Assembly (NCBI GenBank): GCA_026395335.1
Contig: JAPLYW010000005.1
Coordinates: 1 to 32,331, forward strand
Source of the DNA: Candidatus Shapirobacteria bacterium
Lineage (GTDB): Bacteria > Patescibacteriota > Microgenomatia > PFEM01 > JAPLYW01
DNA length: 32,331 bases
Reading direction: 5' to 3'
Shown here: piece by piece, positions 1-8,029 of the stretch
Numbering within the stretch: position 1 is the stretch's first letter
Layout of the letters: each line of letters starts with the position of its first letter
Position numbers and translations under genes: made by a program
The notes under the pieces: model-generated
Seen by the model: the letters and a program-made list of their open reading frames with translations, nothing else
Databases searched by the model: none
Told to the model about the DNA's origin: nothing

Positions 1-1616
1 GGCATACCGCCACCCATACCGCCCATTGGTGATTCTTTTTCTTTTTCAGGAATATCAGTAATCAAACATTCAGTTGTTAAAATCATCGTTGCTACAGAAA
101 CAGCATTTTGTAATGCCGTTCTGGTAACTTTGGCCGGGTCAATAATACCAGCTTTAATCATATCCAAATATTCACCGGTTAAAACATTAAAACCAAAACC
201 AGCCGGATTTTTCTTAACATTAGAAATGACAACATTCCCATCCTCACCGGCATTAGAAGCCAAAAGTTTCATCGGTGACTCCAAAGCTTTTTGAACAATC
301 TTAGCACCGGTCAACTCATCACCACTTAAATCTTTAAAATCAATCGCTTTAGCCGCAGTTATCAAAGCAACGCCGCCACCAGGGACAATCCCTTCTTCAA
401 TTGCGGCTTTAGTAGCCGCTACGGCATCTTTAACTCTTTCCTGTTTTTCTTTCATCTCTGTTTCGGTTGCCGCTCCAACTTCAATAACCGCTACGCCACC
501 AGCTAATTTAGCTAATCTTTCTTGAAGTTTCTCTTTATCAAATTCAGAAGTTGTTCGGTCTAATTCTGCTCTAATTTGCTTAATACGGCTTTCGATCTCT
601 TTTCTCTCACCTTTACCGCCAACAATTACGGTAGTATCTTTATCAGCCGTAACTCGATCAGCTTGGCCTAAATCTTCAATTGTTACATCTTCTAATTTGC
701 GGCCAATATCCTGAGAAATCACAGTTCCACCGGTTAAAACAGCAATATCCTGAAGCATTTCTTTTCTTCGATCACCAAAACCAGGAGCCTCAACTACTAA
801 AACATTAAAAGTGCCTCTTAACTTATTAACAACTAAAGTTGCTAAAGCCTCGCCATCAACTTCATCAGCAATAATAACCAAGTTCTTGGAAATCTTAACT
901 AATTTTTCCAAAAATGGCAGCAATTCCTGAATAGAGGAGATTTTTTTATCAGTCAATAAAAGATAAGCGTCTTCAATAGAAGCTTCCATAGTATCGGAAT
1001 TGGAAATAAAGTAAGCGGAAGAATAACCTTTATCAAATTCCATCCCTTCCTTATAATCAATCACTAAATCCATACCTTTACCTTCTTCAACAGTGATAAC
1101 TCCATTAGAACCAACTTTTTTCAAGGCTTCAGCGATTTTACTGCCAATTTCTTCATTTTGAGCTGAAATAGTCGCTACCTGAATAATCTTATCAGAGTTG
1201 TCTTTAATAACTTGGGATTGTTTTTTAATTGCGGCTAAAACCTGATTAGCTGCCTTTTCAATACCTTTGTTTAAAATCATTGGGTTAGCTCCAGCCGTAA
1301 TATTCTTAATCCCCTCATCAACAATGGCCTGAGTTAAAATTGTCGCTGTCGTTGTTCCATCCCCAGTCACGTCATTAGTTTTATCAGCAGCTTCTTTCAT
1401 TAATTGAGCCCCCATATTTTCAAAAGGATCTTGTAACTCAATTTCTTTGGCAACCGAAACACCATCATGAACAACAGTCGGCGCTCCCCATTTTTTGTCC
1501 AAAGCCACATTACGACCTTTTGGGCCTAAAGTTGTTCCTACTGCTTTAGCCACGGCATCAACACCTTTTTTTAATTTTTCTCTAGCTTCTGATGAATATT
1601 TAATTTGTTTCGCCAT
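1..1616 (-). CDS. groEL: Chaperonin GroEL (C-terminus reaches the window edge; stop codon outside)
   Basis: Minus strand reads [20 protein letters not shown]... from ATG at 1614-1616 and ends in a GGM-rich tail ([11 protein letters not shown]) at the left edge; groES lies directly upstream. Not in the ORF track because the stop is outside the window. Confidence 0.97.
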   Translation of the reverse strand, partial: MAKQIKYSSEAREKLKKGVDAVAKAVGTTLGPKGRNVALDKKWGAPTVVHDGVSVAKEIELQDPFENMGAQLMKEAADKTNDVTGDGTTTATILTQAIVDEGIKNITAGANPMILNKGIEKAANQVLAAIKKQSQVIKDNSDKIIQVATISAQNEEIGSKIAEALKKVGSNGVITVEEGKGMDLVIDYKEGMEFDKGYSSAYFISNSDTMEASIEDAYLLLTDKKISSIQELLPFLEKLVKISKNLVIIADEVDGEALATLVVNKLRGTFNVLVVEAPGFGDRRKEMLQDIAVLTGGTVISQDIGRKLEDVTIEDLGQADRVTADKDTTVIVGGKGERKEIESRIKQIRAELDRTTSEFDKEKLQERLAKLAGGVAVIEVGAATETEMKEKQERVKDAVAATKAAIEEGIVPGGGVALITAAKAIDFKDLSGDELTGAKIVQKALESPMKLLASNAGEDGNVVISNVKKNPAGFGFNVLTGEYLDMIKAGIIDPAKVTRTALQNAVSVATMILTTECLITDIPEKEKESPMGGMGGGM

Positions 1617-1628
1617 TTTGAGTCTCCG

Positions 1629-1665
1629 AAAAACAAGGTTCTGTCGTTTCGACAGGTCCTTATAT
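1629..1665 (-). repeat. Hairpin repeat copy 1 (groES-groEL intergenic, groEL leader)
   Basis: + strand AAACAAGGTTCTGTCGTTTCGACAGGTCCTTAT (1631-1663); inverted core CTGTCG-TTT-CGACAG. Same family as 6352-6383 and 23579-23610. Confidence 0.8.
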
Positions 1666-1671
1666 TGTACT

Positions 1672-1995
1672 TTACTTAATAACCGCTAAAATATCTTCAA
1701 ATTTTACAAAAATATATTCCTTGCCAATCATTCCAAACTTGACTTCATCTCCGCCCCATTTTTTATAAATCACAATCTCACCAATTTTAAATTCAGGTTC
1801 AATTTTTTTCCCGGAATCAGTAATATGAGGTCCGCCCAAAGCAATAACTTTACCTTTTTGTGATTTCTCGTCATGAGTATCCGGAAGAACAATTCCTGTT
1901 GCTGTCTTCTTTTCCATCTCCACCGGCTCAATTAAAACATAACCAGCCATTGGTTTTAATTTTGGCAGAGAACTAATATTTTCCATTTTTGACAT
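1672..1995 (-). CDS. groES: Co-chaperonin GroES
   Basis: [42 protein letters not shown]...[16 protein letters not shown]; upstream of groEL. Confidence 0.97.
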   Translation of the reverse strand: MSKMENISSLPKLKPMAGYVLIEPVEMEKKTATGIVLPDTHDEKSQKGKVIALGGPHITDSGKKIEPEFKIGEIVIYKKWGGDEVKFGMIGKEYIFVKFEDILAVIK

Positions 1996-2030
1996 TGGGA
2001 TTAATTATCAATCAATACTAACAATTGCTT

Positions 2031-2059
2031 ATTGTAAAAAGATTGGTTGCTCTTGTCAA
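2031..2059 (-). promoter_or_regulatory. Sigma70-type promoter for groES-groEL
   Basis: Minus strand TTGACA (2054-2059) - 17 nt - TACAAT (2031-2036), upstream of groES. Confidence 0.7.
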
Positions 2060-2113
2060 GAAGCTAATTAATAACTCTAACTCTTAACTTTTCTCCTATG
2101 CTATACTTCAAGC

Positions 2114-2809
2114 ATGAATTTTAAAGAAGTTTTCTCTAACAATAAAGTAGTTTTACCAGTTGTTCATGTAAAAACAGAGAAACAAACACTTAACAATGTT
2201 TTTATTGCTAAAGAAAACGGAGCCGACGGAGCTTTTCTTATTAGTATGGAAGGAATGAACCATCATGATTTATTAAAAATGTATGAGGTTGTCCAAAAAG
2301 AGGTACCTACTTTTTGGCTTGGTATTAACTATCTTGATCTTAGAGCGATTCATGTTTTTGAAAATTTAAATAGTCATATAAACGGAGCCTGGGTTGATGA
2401 TGCTGAAATTTTTGAACAGGTAAATTTGCAGCTTAACGCCGAGAAAATTAGTGAGGCTAGGAAAAAAAGTGGTTGGAAAGGATTATATTTTGGCGGAGTT
2501 GCCTTTAAGTATCAGCGAGAAGTCAACAACTATAAAAAGGTAGCGGAAATTGCTAAACATTATATGGATGTTATCACTACTAGTGGAACACAAACTGGCT
2601 CAGCTCCTGATTTAAGAAAAATTGAAATTATGAAAGAAGCAGTTGGTGATTCACCTTTAGCTATTGCTAGTGGGATTTCTCCAGAAAATGTCGGTAAATT
2701 TAAAAAAGTCGCTGATTGTTTTTTAGTCGCTACCAGTATTCTCAAACCAGGAACTGAAGATTTTGATCCGTCAAAAGTTAAAGAATTAATTGAAGCTGTT
2801 AGAGGCTAA
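2114..2809 (+). CDS. BtpA-like TIM-barrel protein
   Basis: C-terminal pattern TSGTQTGSAPDLRKIEIMKEAVGDSPLAIASGISPENVGKFKKVADCFLVATSIL resembles BtpA/TIM-barrel phosphate-binding loops. Confidence 0.6.
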   Translation: MNFKEVFSNNKVVLPVVHVKTEKQTLNNVFIAKENGADGAFLISMEGMNHHDLLKMYEVVQKEVPTFWLGINYLDLRAIHVFENLNSHINGAWVDDAEIFEQVNLQLNAEKISEARKKSGWKGLYFGGVAFKYQREVNNYKKVAEIAKHYMDVITTSGTQTGSAPDLRKIEIMKEAVGDSPLAIASGISPENVGKFKKVADCFLVATSILKPGTEDFDPSKVKELIEAVRG

Positions 2810-2812
2810 TTA

Positions 2813-3331
2813 ATGAAAAAAGAACAAGAATTTAACCAGTTGGAAAATCAAATAGAAAAAATTATTAATGTTAATTCTACTAGTGAAAATGAAACAGAAA
2901 AGGTTTTAAGTAATTTAGCCCATACTCCATTCGATATGGATGGCAAACATTATGAATCAGTCGAGGGATTTTGGCAGGGATTGAAATTTCCTGAAGGAAG
3001 TGATGAAAGAGAAAAAATTGCTGAACTTTTTGGAATTGAAGCCAAAAAAGCCGGAAGAAAAGCAGAGGATTTAGCTGAATTTGAATACCAAGGTAAAAAA
3101 TTTAAAATTGGTTCAAAAGAACATCAAAAATTAATAAAAAAAGCAATCACTGCTAAACTTAAACAAAACCCTTCTGTTTTAAATTTACTATTAAAAACAG
3201 GCGAGAAAAAGATTACTCATATTCTTAAAAATTCTGTGGGACAGATTTCTCCTGATAGTAAAACCATTCCCGGAGAAAAATTTTGTCAAATCTTAATGGA
3301 TTTAAGGGAAGATTTCAGAAAAAAGTCATAA
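2813..3331 (+). CDS. NADAR (YbiA-like) family protein
   Basis: LSNLAHTPFDMDGKHYESVEGFWQGLKF ... IKKAITAKLKQNPSVLNLLLKTGEKKITH ... FCQILMDLRE resembles the YbiA/NADAR fold; 3 nt after the BtpA-like stop. Confidence 0.7.
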   Translation: MKKEQEFNQLENQIEKIINVNSTSENETEKVLSNLAHTPFDMDGKHYESVEGFWQGLKFPEGSDEREKIAELFGIEAKKAGRKAEDLAEFEYQGKKFKIGSKEHQKLIKKAITAKLKQNPSVLNLLLKTGEKKITHILKNSVGQISPDSKTIPGEKFCQILMDLREDFRKKS

Positions 3332-3332
3332 A

Positions 3333-3370
3333 AAAACCGGAGGGCTATTCACATAGACCTGCCGGTTTTA
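3333..3370. terminator. Probable bidirectional intrinsic terminator between convergent genes
   Basis: AAAACCGGAGG ... CCTGCCGGTTTT stem with one bulge, between a + gene ending at 3331 and a - gene ending at 3382. Confidence 0.65.
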
Positions 3371-3381
3371 ATTTAAATTTT

Positions 3382-3687
3382 TCAGTTAATAACTTTTACT
3401 TTATCTTTCTTAGATATGATTTTCTTTTTTTGTCTTGCTAAAAATTTTTTAAATTTAAAAATATCTTTAACAAGATAATAAAGACAGAAACAAGCTAGAA
3501 TAAAGACAATTCCTAGTACAAAAATCGTTGAAGTTAAAGAAGAATTTACAATCTCCGTTACCAAAGGATTCCAAATACCTAAAAGGTATAAAGCAATTAC
3601 TAAAACCACGAATAAAAAACCAGATGTTCCTATACAGTCCCGTATAATATTACAAACATACTTTCTCATTTCCTTCTCCTTAAACAA
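3382..3687 (-). CDS. Small two-TM membrane protein, unknown function
   Basis: Two hydrophobic segments (GFLFVVLVIALYLLGIW; TSTIFVLGIVFILACFCLYYL) and a Lys-rich tail. Confidence 0.6.
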   Translation of the reverse strand: MFKEKEMRKYVCNIIRDCIGTSGFLFVVLVIALYLLGIWNPLVTEIVNSSLTSTIFVLGIVFILACFCLYYLVKDIFKFKKFLARQKKKIISKKDKVKVIN

Positions 3688-3706
3688 AAATATTAAGTTA
3701 ATAAGA

Positions 3707-4591
3707 TTATTTACAGATTGTTTTCTTCACTAACTCATAAAGTTTAATTAAACCTGCCAGAAGGGTTATCTGCTGTAAAGAATTATCAGCATTATTAGAA
3801 CTAAATCTATAACCTTTTCCTTCATCATCAGACCAATCAGTTGGGTTTAAACCACAAGCATCACCTGGACAAGATGTCGTAAATCTGCCTTTACCCCTTT
3901 TAAAGGTATAGAACTTGTTTTTCTCATAATCAGTGAGTGTGAACATTTTTTTGTAAGCAATCTGCATGGCGTTATTAACTTCTGGGATGTCAATTTCATC
4001 ATTACTTAAAGACATTAGCCATTGTTTAAAAGGAATGCTGATCTTTCCATATAGCGAACCACCCTGACCTCCTTTAGTAGTCACTGTCCGAACAGTCATT
4101 AGTTGAGAAAAAGATGCAGATGTTTCTTTTTCAGGAAATTCCAAAAAAGTAGTAAAAAAGGTAAAACTAGCGGAAATAGCACGGACTTGATCCCAGTCTA
4201 TGATAGATTCTTTACTAGTTCCATCACATAAAGCACACTTTTTTTTCAAGTATTTATCATACCCTGATCCGTTACAAAAATGGCATGTCTTCTTGGCTCC
4301 TTCTTTAGAAGAGGGTATTTTAATTAAAAACTCAATAAAGTTGTCTTTTTCACCTTGGTGTTTAAAAACTTTATTAAAACCAATATCTCCATTAAAATCA
4401 CTGGCGAATTCAGAAAACTTAAACTTATCCATTAAAGTCTTCATTGTGTAATGATTTTGTAAATTAATATGAAGATTTTCAATAAATTCTTTATGGACTC
4501 TTAGGATAATTGCCGGTATTTTTTCCTCAAAGGATAATTCATACCAGCAGGGAATGTTTTTGTACATAATTGAATCACGCACTTTAATCAC
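3707..4591 (-). CDS. Unknown protein with DnaJ-like CxxCxGxG zinc-ribbon
   Basis: 294 aa; CHFCNGSGYDKYLKKKCALCDG plus C-terminal CPGDACG. No family recognised for the rest. Confidence 0.65.
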   Translation of the reverse strand: MIKVRDSIMYKNIPCWYELSFEEKIPAIILRVHKEFIENLHINLQNHYTMKTLMDKFKFSEFASDFNGDIGFNKVFKHQGEKDNFIEFLIKIPSSKEGAKKTCHFCNGSGYDKYLKKKCALCDGTSKESIIDWDQVRAISASFTFFTTFLEFPEKETSASFSQLMTVRTVTTKGGQGGSLYGKISIPFKQWLMSLSNDEIDIPEVNNAMQIAYKKMFTLTDYEKNKFYTFKRGKGRFTTSCPGDACGLNPTDWSDDEGKGYRFSSNNADNSLQQITLLAGLIKLYELVKKTICK

Positions 4592-4748
4592 CTCTTTTGA
4601 AGTAAAATTATTAAAAAGTTAAAGAACACTGAAAATTTATTTTAAAAGCAAATTGTTGGGATTTCCGCTTTTAGAAAACCTAAAATTTACTGAATAAACT
4701 AAGTAGGAAGAATATAAGTCAAAAAGAAGCAAAAGTCAAATAAAAAAT

Positions 4749-5492
4749 TTATTCATTTAAAGTCAAAAGAAACATTAGGCCAACCCCCAAAAGCAGACCT
4801 AAAAGTTGAATGAATGATTTGCCAATTTTAGTTTCTTTATGAAGCTCTGGAATTAAATCAGAACCAGCAATATAAATAAAATTACCGGCGGCAAAAGGGA
4901 TAATTAATTTACTGAAAATAATAATTTTGGCTCCAATCGCTAAAGTTAAAATGGCCCCCAGAACAGCTGTTAATGCCGAAATAAAGTTTAAGAACAAGGC
5001 TTTTTTATTAGTAAAACCGCCATGAATAAGAACGCTAAATTCTCCAATTTCCTGAGGGATTTCATGAAAAATAACCGCTAAACTGGTAGTTAAACCTAAA
5101 GAAAAACTTGTCATAAAACTAGCGGCCACGACCACACCGTCAATAAAGTTATGAAAGGCATCACCAATTAAATTCATAAAAACTACCGGATGTGGATGCT
5201 GACTTGAAGTTGGAATATGACAATGACGCCAGGCAATAAATTTTTCCAAAATGAAAAAGGCTAGAATGCCGCCTATAACCGCAAAAGAAAAACTGAAACC
5301 AGTTCCTAAATCATTAACCGCCTCAGGCAGAAGATGGAAAAAAGCTCCGCCTAACATACTTCCGGCTGCAAAACTAACTAAAAAGAATAAAATCTTTTGT
5401 AAAACTTCTTTTTTAAGGCATAAAAACAGAACACCAACAAAGGAGATTAAACTGATAATAAAAACGCTAATTAGAGAAAAAAACCAAATCAC
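4749..5492 (-). CDS. ZIP family metal transporter
   Basis: GGAFFHLLPEA, DAFHNFIDGVVVAASF, HEIPQEIGEFSVL motifs in a multi-TM protein. Confidence 0.9.
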   Translation of the reverse strand: MIWFFSLISVFIISLISFVGVLFLCLKKEVLQKILFFLVSFAAGSMLGGAFFHLLPEAVNDLGTGFSFSFAVIGGILAFFILEKFIAWRHCHIPTSSQHPHPVVFMNLIGDAFHNFIDGVVVAASFMTSFSLGLTTSLAVIFHEIPQEIGEFSVLIHGGFTNKKALFLNFISALTAVLGAILTLAIGAKIIIFSKLIIPFAAGNFIYIAGSDLIPELHKETKIGKSFIQLLGLLLGVGLMFLLTLNE

Positions 5493-6312
5493 CTTTTTAA
5501 ACCTAATTTAATTAATCTTTTTTTGTATTCTAACATAATTGAAACATGACAGTCATTTGGATGAAAAAGTAAACGACCTTCCTCAATTACTTCTGTAGTT
5601 TTCTTTGAGGCCATATATTTTAATTGCCAATTTTTAGCTACGATTTCCAGTTTGGTAAGAATTTTTTGTACCATTGGTTCTCCTTTGAAAATTTTTGATA
5701 AACTTTTTCTCTTTGCCATAAAATTTTTAATTGACAAATTTCATGGGCTGTAAAAAGGTTTTGCTCAGATTTAGGAAAAGCTAAATGCTTTTCGTCTAAA
5801 AACATATTAAGACAAATTTTATCCTTAACTTTTTTATCTCCAGGTCGCCTTCGCTTTGAAACTAATTCTATTAAAAAAATTGTTAATAAGCGGGTTAACC
5901 AAAGTCTTTTTTGCCCAGTAATAATCAGTAAATCAATATCGTCATTTTCATCAGCATTCTTCATAGCTAAGTTACCAGTAACACTCACCATTTTAATAAA
6001 AGGGATTAATCTTAACCAATTAGCAACCTCCTGAGCTATTTTGGTTTTTTCCTGACTCCATTTAAATCGTTGAAGTCTTTGTTGAATAATTTTTTGGCGG
6101 TTTTTAAAACAATAAAAACCATCGTGATATGTGATATGTAATACAAGATAAGAATCTTCATTTAATTGCTTCCGTATCTCGTTTTGCGTCTCACGTCTTA
6201 CGTTGCCCGTATCACTTATTAAAAATTTATGGATTTCTTCCAAAGTTAACGGGTAAGCAAAAACATCAGCATAGGCTAATGTTTTTAAAATCTTTTCCTG
6301 AAACTCGACCAT
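5489..6312 (-). pseudogene. Nucleotidyltransferase-domain protein, frameshifted (N-terminal part to 5638, C-terminal part in another frame to 5489)
   Basis: Frame 1 has SVTGNLAMKNADENDDIDLLIITG (GN...DxDLL NTase motif) and ends NQWYKKFLPNWKS*. The next ~150 nt continue in the -1 frame as IVAKNWQLKYMASKKTTEVIEEGRLLFHPNDCHVSIMLEYKKRLIKLGLKR. Probable start is MVEFQEK at 6312, not 6357. Confidence 0.7.
6123..6215. repeat. Two heptanucleotide tandem arrays inside the NTase gene
   Basis: CGTGATA TGTGATA TGTAATA CAAGATA (6123-6150) and CGTATCT CGTTTTG CGTCTCA CGTCTTA CGTTGCC CGTATCA (6173-6214). Confidence 0.65.
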
Positions 6313-6351
6313 AAATTTTTTTTCTATTTTGATCCGCCAGTTAGCGGAGAG

Positions 6352-6383
6352 AAACAAGGTTCTATCGTTTCGATAGGTTCTTA
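6352..6383 (-). repeat. Hairpin repeat copy 2 (leader of the NTase gene)
   Basis: + strand AAACAAGGTTCTATCGTTTCGATAGGTTCTTA; core CTATCG-TTT-CGATAG has a compensatory change relative to CTGTCG/CGACAG of the other copies. Confidence 0.8.
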
Positions 6384-7976
6384 CTTTGAATTTCCCAAAT
6401 CGTATTGGGAAAGAAGCTGTTTGACTCCTTGACTGGTTGTTTTCAAAATATCTGAAGCTGCGGACCCACCGTTTAAAGCATTAACTGCGTCTTCGTAATA
6501 TTTAATCATTTTATCGTTAATGCCATTATCAAAAGTCCCCGAGCAAAGATACCAAGTCTTGGCTTTAGCCGCTTGATTTATAAAAGGAGCCACTAAATTA
6601 TTATTTGTTAATAAACTGGCCATATCGGTTCTGGCATAAGGTTCACCAAATAATCGTACTTGTGACTGAGCTTGATAAAGTTTCTGAAGTTCCTCTTTAG
6701 AAGATAAAAATTTTAAAAAAGCCCAAGCTTCTTGCTGATGAGAGCTCCTTTTACCAATGCCTTCTATCCAAAAAGAAGCCCAGCCAATATCTGTCCCGGA
6801 TAATTGCGGAACAGGAATTACCCGAAAATCTAAATTAGGATTAATATTTTTAATTTCAAAAACATCCCAAGAATAGCCAAAATACATGGCTGTTTTGCCG
6901 GTAGCAAAAGCCAAAGTTGAAACAGGTAAAGTTTCATCCCAGACTCGATCTACATTATTAAAAATGGTATAAAAAGTTAAAGCATCTTCAGCTAAATTTC
7001 CGGTTGGTTGAGATAAATCTACGCCATTTTGTAACATCATTAATCCTAAAATATCAGACCAATGGTCAACGTTACTGGTATTGCCCAAAGCTACACCAGC
7101 CGTTTGAATTCGGCCGCTTTCATCCCGAACTGTCAAGTCCAAAGCTAGTTGTCTTAATTGATCCCAAGTGGTTGGCGGTGTTTTACCGGCAGCTTGAAAA
7201 ATTTGTTGATTATAAAAAAGAGCTAGATTGTCAATCTCAAGGGGTAAACCTAAAAAAGAAGTCCCGGAACGCAAATTTTCTTTAGCCACCGGATAAAAAG
7301 TATTCTCAAACTCCGTTGCACTCATTACTTCTGTGGGAACAGCTTGTAATTCATTTTTTAACATCGGTAACCAAGTAATATGGAAACGAAAAATATCCGG
7401 ACCTTCGTTACGAGCCAAAGCGGACTGTAATCTTTCCCGATATTCTTTCGGAGATTGCTGGGAATAACTAATCTTAATATTAGGATTTTTACTCTCCCAT
7501 TCACTAATAATTTCTTTCATAACATTCTCTGGCTCCCATAAACCCCAATAAGTCAAAGTTATTTGTTTTTGTTTTTGTAAACGAGGAATTAATAATTTAA
7601 AAACAGCAAAACCACCAAAAACCAAGATTATTAAAATTAATAAAATTGTCAGAATTTTTTTAAAACCGAACTTAGGCTTCTCATTCAAATTAAAATCATT
7701 AGACTCGTTAATTAATTTAGCGGCTGCTTCTTCCGGTGAAGAAAAACTTTTTTCTTCCGTCCCAAAATTTTGAGCATTTCCCTCAAAATTTTTTCCAAAA
7801 TCCTGCGTAGAAGAGTTATTTGTCTCAGGAAAAATTGGTTGCGCTTGATAAGAAGGTTGCGGAAAATCATTTTCAACTAGAGGTTTTTCTTCTTTAGGCG
7901 GTAAAGAAGTTTCTTTTTCTTCTGCAGGAAAAGAACTCGTTAAATCTTTTGACGGAAAAAAACTTTGGTCAGGCAT
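6381..7976 (-). CDS. Extracellular solute-binding protein family 1, membrane-anchored
   Basis: LTYWGLWEPENVMKEIISEWESKNPNIKISYSQQSPKEYRERLQSALARNEGPDIFRF; TM segment after a ~105 aa acidic/Pro-rich N-terminus. Confidence 0.88.
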   Translation of the reverse strand: MPDQSFFPSKDLTSSFPAEEKETSLPPKEEKPLVENDFPQPSYQAQPIFPETNNSSTQDFGKNFEGNAQNFGTEEKSFSSPEEAAAKLINESNDFNLNEKPKFGFKKILTILLILIILVFGGFAVFKLLIPRLQKQKQITLTYWGLWEPENVMKEIISEWESKNPNIKISYSQQSPKEYRERLQSALARNEGPDIFRFHITWLPMLKNELQAVPTEVMSATEFENTFYPVAKENLRSGTSFLGLPLEIDNLALFYNQQIFQAAGKTPPTTWDQLRQLALDLTVRDESGRIQTAGVALGNTSNVDHWSDILGLMMLQNGVDLSQPTGNLAEDALTFYTIFNNVDRVWDETLPVSTLAFATGKTAMYFGYSWDVFEIKNINPNLDFRVIPVPQLSGTDIGWASFWIEGIGKRSSHQQEAWAFLKFLSSKEELQKLYQAQSQVRLFGEPYARTDMASLLTNNNLVAPFINQAAKAKTWYLCSGTFDNGINDKMIKYYEDAVNALNGGSAASDILKTTSQGVKQLLSQYDLGNSK

Positions 7977-8029
7977 GATATAAGTTCCCCAATAAATTTG
8001 TCTGTTATACTAATGTTATCATAGACGAA

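Noticed and set aside
1495-1689. 64-aa + ORF
   Set aside because: Antisense to the groEL N-terminus and hairpin repeat.
2040-2113. CIRCE/HrcA operator upstream of groES
   Set aside because: No TTAGCACTC-N9-GAGTGCTAA inverted repeat found; only the AACTCTAACTCTTAACT direct repeats.
4200-4451. 83-aa + ORF
   Set aside because: Antisense to the zinc-ribbon gene.
6123-6215. CRISPR array from short periodic repeats
   Set aside because: Period is 7 nt with no spacers, and no cas genes are visible in the window.
7004-7285. 93-aa + ORF
   Set aside because: Antisense within the solute-binding protein gene; no start context or domain.
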